From Beroe ovata (lineage: Eukaryota > Ctenophora > Nuda > Beroida > Beroidae), in the NCBI GenBank assembly GCA_946803715.1, contig CAMPET010000350.1:32388-63671 (forward strand): a stretch of 31,284 nucleotides of DNA. Direction: 5' to 3'. Below, piece after piece: positions 21,914 to 31,284 of the stretch. Below the pieces are notes generated by a model. It did no database searches, was not told the DNA's origin, and saw nothing but the letters and a program-made list of their open reading frames with translations. The translations under genes were made by a program, and so were the position numbers. Positions within the stretch are counted from its first letter, which is position 1. Each line of letters opens with the position of its first letter.

Positions 21914-22909
21914 TCAATCATCGTCACTGAACGTTATTCTAGTGCCGGCGAACACATCAATCTGACTTGACTGAGCTGATTGTTGCTTCTTTGCTAACCA
22001 GGACGGATGTTCCTCCTTTTCTTTCTGTGAATTCTTCAGTTTATCCTTTTCTTTCAACCTCCTCATGATTTCTTGAGGAGCAACTTCTTTTTCTTTCTGA
22101 AGTTTACTGAATTCTCGTTTAGGCTTGCAGGATTCGCGCTGACGCTGGCTGAATTCACGGTTAGAGGTGTTTTGATTCTTGTCCTTGGTTTTGTTCAAAT
22201 GTTTTGCTTTATTCCCATACACTTCTTCCCACTCTTTTTGTCGGGCTCGTTGTCCAGGACGGTTTTTCTTGAGTCGCAGAATATTGTTCAGGACTGCATC
22301 GTCTTTTTCTGAATATGGCGCTAACTTCGAACCGCGAGTTCCGTTATTGGGCGGGTCATTTCGCTTCCGTTTACGACTCATATCTTCTATTTCCGCGGGA
22401 ATCTGATCTTCGGATTGAGAGGACAAACTATTGACATAAGACATGAATGAAGCTTTATCTTGTGTCAGTTCAAACATGAACCATTCTCGAGTTGTTTCCT
22501 GATCAGATCCATTTGATATGTCAGGAACAATGAACTTTCTCTCAATCAAATCGGATATCACACCAGCGAAATCAATCTCTTTCAAATCGCTTATTTTCTG
22601 GTGCATTCGGTCCACTTTCCGTTGATTTTTCTGCAGCTGAACATCATTCCCCTTCTTGTTTTTCAACATTTTGATACGTTTCGTCAATTTCTGAATGAGA
22701 AATAGTTTTCGTTTCTTAGCGAGCCGTTGCATTGCTACAATGTCCTTGTGCTTGATATCAAAATCAGTGTCCGGTTTTTCAGAATCTTTCTCTTCTGCTG
22801 AACTTAATAACACGGAGGAAGGCTGTTCTGAGGAAGTCTGTGCTGTTGTGGGGGATGCCGGGCAGTCATCATCAGATGAGGTGTAAACAGAGGATGAATC
22901 CTCGGACAT
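21914..22909 (-). CDS. SRFBP1: SRFBP1/BUD22-family nucleolar protein, single exon
   Basis: BUD22 (yeast) is needed for 40S ribosome biogenesis; its animal counterpart SRFBP1 binds serum response factor. The uninterrupted 331-aa frame starts at MSEDSSSVYTSSDDDCPASP. It has an acidic Ser-rich N-terminus, a basic coiled-coil-like region (residues about 60-110, rich in Lys/Leu), and Lys/Arg-rich nuclear signals (MSRKRKRN). The diagnostic C-terminal BUD22 signature follows: RPGQRARQKEWEEVYGNKAKH, then HPSWLAKKQQ and a closing F.GTRITFSDDD. Length is shorter than vertebrate SRFBP1 (over 400 aa) and nearer to compact homologues. A splice-acceptor motif (ctgttttag) ends 13 nt upstream of the ATG. The upstream RPAP1 stop is only 213 bp away, and dysbindin follows 234 bp downstream on the same strand. 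Confidence 0.9.
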   Translation of the reverse strand: MSEDSSSVYTSSDDDCPASPTTAQTSSEQPSSVLLSSAEEKDSEKPDTDFDIKHKDIVAMQRLAKKRKLFLIQKLTKRIKMLKNKKGNDVQLQKNQRKVDRMHQKISDLKEIDFAGVISDLIERKFIVPDISNGSDQETTREWFMFELTQDKASFMSYVNSLSSQSEDQIPAEIEDMSRKRKRNDPPNNGTRGSKLAPYSEKDDAVLNNILRLKKNRPGQRARQKEWEEVYGNKAKHLNKTKDKNQNTSNREFSQRQRESCKPKREFSKLQKEKEVAPQEIMRRLKEKDKLKNSQKEKEEHPSWLAKKQQSAQSSQIDVFAGTRITFSDDD

Positions 22910-23118
22910 TATGTATCGATGTCTAAAACAGGGATATGCCAGGATAGAGAACTGTTGTTAATTGAATACGAAAATTACCCCAGATGAGGAATAATGAGAT
23001 AGGAGAGATCAAAAACAAATTGATACTGTATAGATAAAATAGTACAATAGTACGGTTTCAAATATATTGTAAACGTCAAGTTCAGAAAAAATTTCAAGCA
23101 ATCAGTAAATTAGAAAAT

Positions 23119-23124
23119 TTTATT
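23119..23124 (-). terminator. Poly(A) signal overlapping the RPAP1 stop codon
   Basis: AATAAA on the minus strand overlaps the last two bases of the TAA stop at 23125-23123. This implies a very short 3' UTR for RPAP1 if it is used. Confidence 0.5.
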
Positions 23125-26100
23125 AGTTTATGCCGAACTTTTGCTTCCTTCCATCAACCATTTTCTCGTGAAAAACAATCTCATTGTGTTCATTGACCTT
23201 ATCAAACTTCAGCAACTCCTCTTTTGTCTGGTCAGAACACAGGGCAACGTGTTTCAACATCACTGTCAACAGTTTGTCATCTTTAGTTATCCTGTCATCA
23301 GTGAAAAACCTGACAACGTGATGCATGGCGATCAACTTTGGGATCCCCGTAATCCCGTTCTTGAGGGCACTCATATAAATACACATGAGGTCAGCATCGG
23401 ATTCGGGGGCAGGGAGGGTTTTGTGGACGGGAAGTGATGATGTCCGGATCATGCGAAGTGTTTCAATTCGCTCAACCCACAGCAACCGTCGGTATGTCAG
23501 AGCATAGTCGCATCGCGTGGGAAGGAGGACAAATCCGGCAAAAACCGGATCACAGAACCCCTCAGCTTCATATGACCCACAGAAGAGGTTGTAGAAATCG
23601 TAAAATGAGGGATAACCCGAGAGAGTGGACTGTTTGAAATCGATGAAAGAGAGGCTGGAGAAGTAGGCGAGGAATTTGTCGAGATATTGGGACAGTCTGG
23701 ATTGAAGGAATGGTTGAGACGGTAGCATGAATATCTTCATGACATGTATGAGTTGGACACACACGGGTACAGATTGGAGTTTGCAGTCTATCAACAAGTG
23801 ATGAAGGAACATCAGGTATTCGAACAATGTCTGTTCAGGTAGCGATGTGACAATGTCATCTGTCAGGAAAATCCATGATACCTTCACATTCGTCCCTGAC
23901 ACTAACTTCCCCACAAACTGTGATGGAGATTTTCGGGTCTCGGTCCAAAACTCCTGAGACTTTGCTATCGAGTCACGTGACACAATCACCTCATAGCTCT
24001 TCAAGAAGTGAGCTCCACAGTTCCAACAGGTTGGATTCACATGACCATCAAAAAGAAGCCCAGTTATCAAGTTAAACTGATGGTATTCGTAGCCTGGTCT
24101 CAGTTCTGCTACCACCCTGATACCAGTCATGAAGAGAGAGCTCCTCAATTCCTCATCCAGAGCTGCACCACCTCGCTTCATCAAACGCCCAGCCAGCATG
24201 AGGTATTGGTAGTGTAGAAGTGTGAAAGTGTGATAGAGTATGTCCGGGATACGTGAAAGTGGAATTCCATTCTTGTAGCGCCGCTCGAGACGAGAAAGAT
24301 GCGAACATTTGGCAAGGAATGATGTCACGTGATCAGAAAGTTCTTTGTTGATGCTAAAAGCAGTTGAAAGGAAGCAACAGATTTCTGTTATGAATCGAGC
24401 GCTGAAAAGAAGTCAATGGGTCGGAAATTGCTTTTGAATGTCATACCTAGTTTCTTTGAAAAAGTCACGGTGCACTTACCAAGCGAAGAAAAGCAAGACT
24501 TTCTCTCCATTTTCAGAGATTGATGCGAGATCAAGCTTTCCAGCTAGTTCGTTGATACCAGCTCCTTCCATCTGTGTGTCTGTCTGCTTGTAGTAATGAT
24601 GTATTTCAAGGGTCGGTAAGCTTCGTATCTGAAAATAATAGAGTTGTGAAGAATACTGCACACCATGGGTTACAAAATTTTGACTATGGTAGCATACCTC
24701 GACTCATGATAATAATCTGAGCAATGTTCTTTTGTCACGACGATTTCATCTTTTCAATCATCCCCTTTATAGAGACAAAACTGGGCGATTTTTGCAATGG
24801 CGGGTGGCTTCACCATGTGTGTGTCGATTGTCGAACAAACCACCTCTACTGCGTTCAATCACACAGTCGTTATGACTGGTATAAAGTTGTTGCGATAATA
24901 ATAGTGTAGAGGTGTAGGTAGCTTGCCATCCCAACAGCTACATAGAGAGTATCAATTAAGGAGTCCTGGAAGGGTCACGTGTCCGAAGGACTGCGCGACT
25001 GTCACGCGTTATTTTTGGAGTTTTGTTCTCCATCAAAGCGCGTGAAGTTTACTATATTCTGCACTACAAATCTGGATTAATTGCTTTCTTCAAACCCAGT
25101 TTTGCATTCTTGTCGCGATGTATCTCGTATCACTATCAATCTGGTTTGTGACGTCAGTGAGTGGAGTGGTCCAAGGATTCGCGACAGGACGAAGGGAGGG
25201 GCCTGTCAGGAAATTAACGACAGCAGACGAAGGGACAAGATTTGAGGGGGCCCTTACAACCAAACCTGGACATTATCCAGGATCCGAACCTCAGACATTG
25301 TTTACAGATACAACACGCTGTTTGGACATGACAGGGCAATATACACCAACTACTGAACCCATGTCCTCATTCAGGGTCCCTAATATTCAAGATTGCTACA
25401 CATACTGCCGGCTCACAAATGATTGCGAGGTTTTTGTTTTCAATTTCTCTGCTAAATCTTGCTCACTCTACAGCAACACACGATTGAAACCAGTACAAGA
25501 TGACTCCGGGGATAATTTCAACTTTGCCCTCGGTTTCATGGGTTGCTACACATGTATGGATGTAGATCAAGCTCTGTTAGCTCCTAAGGTGAAGATTTCT
25601 CGAGACAACAAGTGCCTGGCCCCCACTAACACTCCTGCTATAGACGGGCTGAACAAAACAGTTGGCCACACAATACGGTTTGTGTGGTGCTCCAAAGCGC
25701 CGTATTGGGTACTGTCAAGACATGGATCATCGAATGGACTCCCATTAGTTCGCGTGTCTCTCCATGACAAACCAGAGTGGAGTCTAGAATTCAAACCGTA
25801 CGCTGGAAAAAACTCCTACATGGTCGTTTACGTGGCTAATACTAGGGACTGGATTGGTCAATCGGTCGTTATTGACAACTCCTGGGGCTACTGCTTACGC
25901 ACGTTCATATCCCAAACCAGAGAAACACTCTTCTTGCAATTCAAGGCAAATGCGTTCGATAATGTAATACAAAGTTTGGAAGGGGTTCAATTCCGTGAGG
26001 CGGAAGAGGCTACAGCCCCGAAATGCTCCCTGAAGACCATGTCCGTGAGGAATGGCGAAGTTCAGAACGAGGGCATTGTACCGTTCTTCATCGAGGGGAG

Positions 26101-28364
26101 CTCGATAACAATCCGCTGTCGAGAGGGATTTCTGGTGTCATCCGGCGTAAACTACACGAACTACCAACACGTGACATGCTCGGAGAACGTGAAACTGAAA
26201 CCTTGCGTACCGGCACGGGGATTGGCAGCTGCACAAGATATCAGCCCGTATGTGAGTGCTATCGTATTGCTGTCAGTGTTGGTCATATTCTGCTCGTTAA
26301 CGCAACCGTGGTCTTCTGTGTGCAAAAAGGGTCAGAAGCAATAAGGCCCCCAATAGATGATACATTGCACTGAGGACCTTCTTCTGTTAAAAAGAATCAG
26401 CATTTTTGATAGTTACCGCTTTATTGGACTTATATTTCGCATTGATGATAGAGAATGGTATTCTTGGGGAGGGGACCCAATGATTTTGATCACATCACAG
26501 CCTTTCTTGATTTTCATAGGCAGAAATTTGTATCTATGTTCTCATTGGTCAATTGCTGTCACCTGACTGAAAAAATTTAGGACCCCTCCCCAAGAATACC
26601 ACTCTCTACTATAAGTATCGGAATCATAATTGAAACATCGTGAATATTTAGAAAATGCGTGATGCGCATAATTGATCCATTCACCATATTGATATTCATA
26701 ATCGAGTTGGCTTGGCAAAGACTCATTAGACCAATTCTCAAGCTTTATGCGTTCATTGCGAAGAGGTGCGCATTGAATGAACATTTTCTATATCGTCGAA
26801 AAATCTCATCGAAGTGAAGAAATAAGAATCATAATCTAAAGCGTGAGGGAAATTTTGTGAGATGCGTGATTTCATTGTCATAAAACCTGGAGTGATTTCT
26901 TCTGTTGAAAATGATGACTGTGCACCATGAAGGATATCGCGTTATCACACATGGTTCCTGTTACCAGTGGTCCCACCAACCTGTTAACAAGATCCGTCAC
27001 CTGCAACACACACATGGATTGTTAAAAACACATTGGTAACAACGCGGTGGTAACAAGGTTAAAACAACAGTTTTGTGGGTGTGTTGTGAAAAGTTGATTC
27101 AATTTACATAACTCTGGTGCATTGTTATTATCAACATTGGAACTACATGTTAGTTTTCAACGCTCGTTTGTTATTTAGTCAAAACGCAGATTTCAAAGTT
27201 TTTCAAACTGTGCTTTGTTTTGCGGCGTGTGTCAAGTTATAATAGTTTCTTCGAGTAAAGCTCAATGACAAATTTGACTCCATAGAGATTTCATAAAATA
27301 CTTTCTATTAAACAATCAAAGATACCGTCCAATGTACCGTAGTTCAACAACTCGCTCAAATCCCGTAGGAATATATATCTTCAATCTAAACTATCAATCA
27401 GGTATATAACATGTTATTAACCCTACTATCCCTCCTAAACTCCATTTCTACCATTGCTGCTACTAATGGGATTCAGGGCCAGTCCATTACGGAGCAATTC
27501 GAAAATCGTCGAATTCCGACAACATACAAAGGCCCCGTAATAGGGATATTGACCCAGAAAACAAATGGAATTATGGAGAATCGAGGACATTCCTACATAG
27601 CAGCATCCTATGTCAAGTTCTTGGAAATGGCAGGTAGTGACGAAAAGAAATAGTATATTTCATGAGAAAAATAGTTACAATTGCTTTCGTGTGACTCCGG
27701 AATATATCCATGAATAATTCCCCCAAAGGAGCACAAGTGATTCCAGTGTTTGATTCAATGAGTGAAGTGGAAATGGCACGAATACTCGGATCGGTTAATG
27801 GAATGCTTGTACCTGGCGGAGCACAGGTTAGTTCACATCTTTCCCTACTTCCATCCGATAAATTGCTGTTAATTACGTAATTGATTATAGAACGTAATTG
27901 ATTATAGCACGTAATTGATTATAGAACGTACTTGATTATAGAACGTTTCCTTACAATGTCAAATATTTTCATTCGCATTATTTTCTTAGAAATTCCCAGA
28001 TTCTCAGTTCTACAACGCTACAAAGTTCATCTATAATTGGGCAGTCCAGCAAAATGGGGAGGGAACATACTTTCCTCTATGGGGAACGTGCCTGGGTAAG
28101 ATGCATCATTGAGGTCACTATTCACTTAAGGTTCGTGAATAATAGTTTGTCTGGAAAACAGCATACACATCAACAAGCCCCATTTTAGGTTTAATCAATA
28201 GGAACCTCAACATTGTCATTATGTATTCGTCCAATGATGAATTGAACCTATTGCTCTATTGTAGCCCAATATATCGCATACTTACTAAAAGGAGACCTCA
28301 TACAGTCTTACCTAATGTTTTGTTCATATACGTACAGTATAGTATACACGTCATGTTTTCACAA

Positions 28365-28463
<99 letters not shown>

Positions 28464-31284
28464 NCAGAAAGTAAGTTCTGTCCAAACCAAGTCATTAATT
28501 GCGGAGTAGAACTTTGTTATCTTCGGTAAAGCGTAATCTAGAGTTAACTTCTATCGAGTTCACTTCTGTCGAGTTCACTTCTGTCGACGTCAGTTTTCTG
28601 GTGGAATTAGAATCCAATAGGTAGCTACCAGTGAGTGTTATAGGTGCCACATTCCTTGATAAATCCTAACATTGACAGGAAGCAAAAACATCACGACTCC
28701 TACGTCACATGAAACCATCGCTCTTCTCCTCCTTACAACACCATCCACTGGTCTATAACTGTCACAACATCTGTATCTCTAAGGAGACGATTGAAGAGCA
28801 CCGCAGACTACGCGGCGAATTCCGAGTTATCGCGACTAACTCCGACGCGCTGAATCGCGAATACGCAGCCATGATCGAACACAGGTCACTTCCTATATAC
28901 GCGACGCAATTCCACGCAGAGAAGAGCTTGTTCGAGTGGACTGTTGAGTCAGACATCCCACACGGCCGCCTTTCTGTGGAATTTACACAGCACTTGGCGA
29001 ACTTTTTTGTCACGGAATCACGGCGGAACCGGAATAAGTTCGCTAATGCGACGGAGTTTTACCTGGGCAACATCAACAACTACAGCCCGGAGTACACGCT
29101 TGTTACGGTAAACAGCACGCTGGAATCCTGCTACTTCTTCAATGATGAGAGGCGTGATTTGGGCGTGAACACGAGTGATGAGTTCAGTTTACTCGATGAT
29201 GTGAAGCGTGATAGGGCAGAGGGAAGGGATTGAATTGACGTCATTGTGTTCGATTTACACCATTGTGTTTATCATAATCTCATATTAAATGTGTGTCTGA
29301 AATTATTCTAGCAACTATAGATTAGAACAATTCTCTTGCAAATTAACAATAGCTTATATTCTCTGAGAGGGGTGTACACTGTTCACCTGTTCAACCAAGT
29401 TGACATCAAAGTGTTTGGAGTGATGCAGCTCGATAAAGGTGGTAAGGAAAGAGAACACGGTAGTCATCAGATTGATGTCATCAGTGGGAGGTAACTCACT
29501 ATCTGGAGGGAGGGGCGATTCATATCACGAAATAATGCATAATAATGGGGGACTCGATACAATTACCCATTAGGTACTGGTGAAACATGCATGGTTCAGT
29601 TTTTTTGGAACAAAATTATACCCAGTATTGTATCTTACCTGGGTCCTTTTAGGTTAGAAGTATAATGCCCTTGCATCTTATTGAACCCATTCATAACTCA
29701 ATTAAACATTATCATACTTTGGCGGAAAATTTGCGGACTGCCCAGCCACCCCCCCACCCTCTCTCTTACCGGACTGCGGGCGGTGTGCCCATGACATGAC
29801 ATTAGCGATGACAGGGTGGTAGACTGCTCCCACTTCCTCCCAGGGGAACACAGACACTCCCACAGTTAGGGAGTGTAGGAGGGAAGATGTGAGTTTCACC
29901 GACCTCTGTCCACCAGTGGATAACTCTCTGCGGGAATGATATTATAGAGATTGAAGCGTTTCAAATGCGTCCCGTGGTGTCTCAATTTCGAGCCAGTACG
30001 CTCCGTTTCGTCCCTTGCGAACATCTTACCTCACTAATATCGGATACACTGCAGAATATACATTGACACAAAGTTCCCATCGCAACATGACACCCCACAG
30101 CTTACATATCTCAACTTGACACCGCAACATCTCATCTCCTGGAAATTGGTGGTGTCAATTGGGTATACAATACAATGAGATAGTTGGTGTCAAATCTTCA
30201 AAATAATGACATACAACTATACAATTTGGGAGAATTGAGTCTATAGCAAACCTCTGAAATCCTTGTGGTTCACTGAAAGATAGACTTTGATGAGTGAATC
30301 CAGTTTGTACTGAGAGACAAACTGCTCCGCTATATACTTGCTGTGACTGCTCAAGATTCGCATAATTTTTACCGCTGGATAAAGAATGGTGACGGGTAAG
30401 TGAATAAAGATAGTACCAGTTGGGAGCTGTGAAGTTACTTACTATAGTGCCCCATTGACAGAGTTGCAATATCATTGTACTGTGTTTGATTGATTTGCTG
30501 CAGTGTATTGTGTACACTAACGCACGCGCATGTATAGATGTATAGGGTATGCGCTACATAGTGTATGGGTGTGATTTCATAAGATGGCACGAAGTGATAT
30601 CATTCACTATAATGATAGGTGAGCACTTTTCATATTAGGACTTTAGGAGTATTGGCCAACCTTCCTACTCAATGAAGGATGTCTACTGAATCAGGCTAAT
30701 TAAGCTTTCCCGGAATTGTCTCTTCTCACATAGTGGTGTCAAGGAAGGGAAATATTATTAATACTTACCAATGTGCGACGGATGGGAGACCAGACAATCA
30801 GATCCCTCTTCACAAGACATTGTATGGTTCAGATCTATTGGCAAAAACAGCTCTACGATCTTATCCAACATTGAACCGTGATTCACTATCGCCTGTGAGT
30901 AACAAAAATCAGAATAGGGGCCAGATGGGACAAATAATTGGACGAAGAATTGGACGAAGAATTGGACGAAGAATTGGACGAGGATTTCAGTGTTACGTTA
31001 CCATAGCAACGTGCAAGGAGTGTTGAGCAACATGTTGTACTATGTTGAGTATGTTGTCAACCATTGTGTCTGTTAGCTTATGCTTTGATAACAGATACCA
31101 CATTCTTTGAGGGAGCTACCGGAAAATTGTATAAAAGTCATCATATCTGTAGTTAAAAAATGAATCAAAAATGCCCTAATGATAATTGACACCTGTTATT
31201 TTGACAGCGCAAATACACGCCTACCTGACTGTCGACTAGTAGCCTGACGACATCTGTAGCGAGTACGGTATCGTGGTCCATATC
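23123..31284 (-). CDS. RPAP1: RPAP1 (RNA polymerase II-associated protein 1), 3' half, 7 exons
   Basis: RPAP1 links RNA polymerase II to chaperones and Mediator during its assembly. Exons: 31284 (runs off the window)-31225, 30892-30769, 30374-30252, 29925-29770, 29502-29387, 24628-24480, 24401-23123; all phases agree. The acceptor at 29925 sits in an AGAGAG run and was chosen by phase. Motifs align in order with the HEAT-like C-terminal half of human RPAP1. [19 protein letters not shown] matches the 'shares ... ETIVREFLP' block; [20 protein letters not shown] matches AMKLLRVLAS.; [14 protein letters not shown] follows. The last exon has [42 protein letters not shown] and [12 protein letters not shown]. 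These match the human FPDLY...F..VSFGD...G..LLPLQRRFSVTLRLALF and LLQLYFRTLVTG segments. The N-terminal RPAP1_N and RPAP1_C domains would lie beyond the right edge. The 24629-29386 intron holds two plus-strand genes. Confidence 0.85.
24629..25099. other. Part of the large RPAP1 intron; upstream region of the PAN-CCP gene
   Basis: No exon is required here by phase. A 19-nt minus-strand segment at about 24703-24721 is flanked by AG and GT but does not fit the frame. A CACGTG lies near 24977, about 140 bp before the plus-strand start. The region ends in a polypyrimidine-AG motif at 25099. Confidence 0.4.
25118..26344 (+). CDS. Single-pass membrane protein with PAN-like and CCP/sushi-like domains, intronless
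   Basis: 408 aa in one exon. Residues 1-17 form a signal peptide ([17 protein letters not shown]). A PAN/Apple-like module spans about 66-148, with Cys 68, 93, 97, 103, 115, 143 and 146 (pattern [18 protein letters not shown]). A middle region (about 175-295) is beta-rich with few cysteines and was not recognised. Residues about 302-365 carry a four-cysteine CCP/sushi-like module ([25 protein letters not shown]). Residues about 376-395 are a transmembrane helix, followed by a short basic tail (VCKKGQKQ). It is probably a cell-surface recognition or adhesion protein. It lies inside the RPAP1 intron on the opposite strand. A splice acceptor ends 18 nt before the ATG. It shares the PAN module with the 7077-8096 gene, but the two are otherwise dissimilar. 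Confidence 0.75.
   Translation: MYLVSLSIWFVTSVSGVVQGFATGRREGPVRKLTTADEGTRFEGALTTKPGHYPGSEPQTLFTDTTRCLDMTGQYTPTTEPMSSFRVPNIQDCYTYCRLTNDCEVFVFNFSAKSCSLYSNTRLKPVQDDSGDNFNFALGFMGCYTCMDVDQALLAPKVKISRDNKCLAPTNTPAIDGLNKTVGHTIRFVWCSKAPYWVLSRHGSSNGLPLVRVSLHDKPEWSLEFKPYAGKNSYMVVYVANTRDWIGQSVVIDNSWGYCLRTFISQTRETLFLQFKANAFDNVIQSLEGVQFREAEEATAPKCSLKTMSVRNGEVQNEGIVPFFIEGSSITIRCREGFLVSSGVNYTNYQHVTCSENVKLKPCVPARGLAAAQDISPYVSAIVLLSVLVIFCSLTQPWSSVCKKGQKQ
26345..27401. other. Intergenic stretch between the two nested genes
   Basis: No exon was seen on either strand. It holds a short inverted-repeat element (26450-26607) and otherwise AT-rich unique sequence leading to the GGH start. Confidence 0.45.
26450..26607. 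repeat. 158-bp inverted-repeat element, MITE-like
   Basis: Arm 26450-26474 (core ggtattcttggggagggg) and arm 26583-26607 are reverse complements over 25 bp with one mismatch. They enclose 108 bp of sequence without coding. No target-site duplication was confirmed, so 'MITE' is only a suggestion. Confidence 0.6.
27411..29233 (+). CDS. GGH: Gamma-glutamyl hydrolase (folylpoly-gamma-glutamate carboxypeptidase), interrupted by an assembly gap
   Basis: A lysosomal/secreted class I glutamine-amidotransferase-fold peptidase that trims poly-gamma-glutamate from folates. Exons 27411-27633, 27729-27826 and 27990-28095 encode a signal peptide ([17 protein letters not shown]), [32 protein letters not shown] and FPLWGTCLG with the nucleophile Cys (about residue 141). 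The last exon, 28679-29233, encodes [39 protein letters not shown] with the catalytic His, and a tail resembling [13 protein letters not shown]. The middle block (usual ...LPLNFT...SRMF) is not recovered. A candidate exon starts at 28189, but the path runs into a 96-nt G run and an N (28368-28464). A consensus donor (AAA|gtaagt at 28470/28471) directly follows the N, so the missing exon probably lies in the gap. ATTAAA at 29284 may be the poly(A) signal. A splice acceptor ends 9 nt before the ATG. The gene is nested in an RPAP1 intron. Confidence 0.88.
27875..27947. repeat. 17-bp tandem repeat, four copies, in GGH intron 2
   Basis: The unit acgtaattgattataga begins at 27875, 27892, 27909 and 27926, with a partial copy from 27943. 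There are single-base differences between copies. Confidence 0.85.
28368..28464. other. 96-nt poly-G run ending in N (assembly or sequencing artefact)
   Basis: An uninterrupted G homopolymer runs from 28368 to 28463, then N at 28464. This is far longer than any other homopolymer here and fits an unresolved read end or gap filler. Confidence 0.85.
28541..28585. repeat. 15-bp tandem repeat, three copies
   Basis: Copies of gagttMacttctRtc begin at 28541, 28556 and 28571 in the intron before the last GGH exon. Confidence 0.8.
30936..30983. repeat. 12-bp tandem repeat, four copies
   Basis: aattggacgaag begins at 30936, 30948, 30960 and 30972 inside an RPAP1 intron (minus-strand gene). The fourth copy ends in gagg rather than gaag. 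The unit is a multiple of three, which gives an IGRR-repeat in a chance plus-strand frame. Confidence 0.85.

Noticed and set aside
24703-24721. 19-nt minus-strand mini-exon flanked by AG and GT upstream of the RPAP1 exon at 24628
   Set aside because: Its length breaks the reading phase; direct joining of 29387 to 24628 keeps the frame.
28221-28529. Poly-Gly and poly-Pro ORFs
   Set aside because: Produced by translating the 96-nt G homopolymer, which is a probable artefact.
30733-31026. 97-codon plus-strand ORF with IGRR repeats
   Set aside because: Antisense to an RPAP1 exon and created by a 12-bp tandem repeat; no start context or domain.

Overview
The window looks like animal nuclear DNA. 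Genes are split by short GT-AG introns, mostly about 80-500 bp. The recognisable families are metazoan: HERC1-like, PH+PTB docking protein, SPRYD3-like, dysbindin, SRFBP1/BUD22, RPAP1, Golgi 6-O-sulfotransferase and gamma-glutamyl hydrolase. There are also two secreted or membrane proteins with PAN domains. Strong splice-acceptor motifs sit 8-30 nt upstream of most start codons, which suggests spliced-leader trans-splicing. With the compact, nested gene layout this points to an early-branching animal such as a ctenophore or hydrozoan. The species is an inference and cannot be fixed from this sequence.

Layout, left to right. 1-540 is a LINE 3' fragment with a (TAA)n end, minus strand. 645-6498 holds 19 minus-strand exons of a giant HERC1-like ubiquitin ligase (UBA, then WD40). 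6640-6675 is a strong hairpin. 7077-8096 is a plus-strand secreted PAN-PAN-PLAT-like protein. 8166-10834 is an array of about five 542-bp tandem repeats. 11428-16507 is a minus-strand PH+PTB docking gene, with a complete 8-exon sulfotransferase gene (13180-15782, plus strand) inside one intron. 17711-19540 is a SPRYD3-like gene, followed by an E-box cluster at 19512-19715. 20215-21679 is dysbindin, 21914-22909 is SRFBP1, and 23123-31284 is the 3' part of RPAP1, all on the minus strand. The 4.76-kb RPAP1 intron (24629-29386) contains two plus-strand genes: a PAN-CCP membrane protein (25118-26344) and gamma-glutamyl hydrolase (27411-29233). The second is interrupted by a 96-nt G run and an N.

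The main organisational theme is a head-to-tail minus-strand series of housekeeping and trafficking genes, with plus-strand secretory-pathway or lysosomal genes inside or between their introns. No single pathway unites the genes. RPAP1, SRFBP1 and dysbindin lie only 213-234 bp apart and could be co-transcribed if trans-splicing operates.

Exon boundaries were read by eye. They were accepted when splice signals, reading phase and family similarity agreed, so they are models and have not been checked against transcripts.
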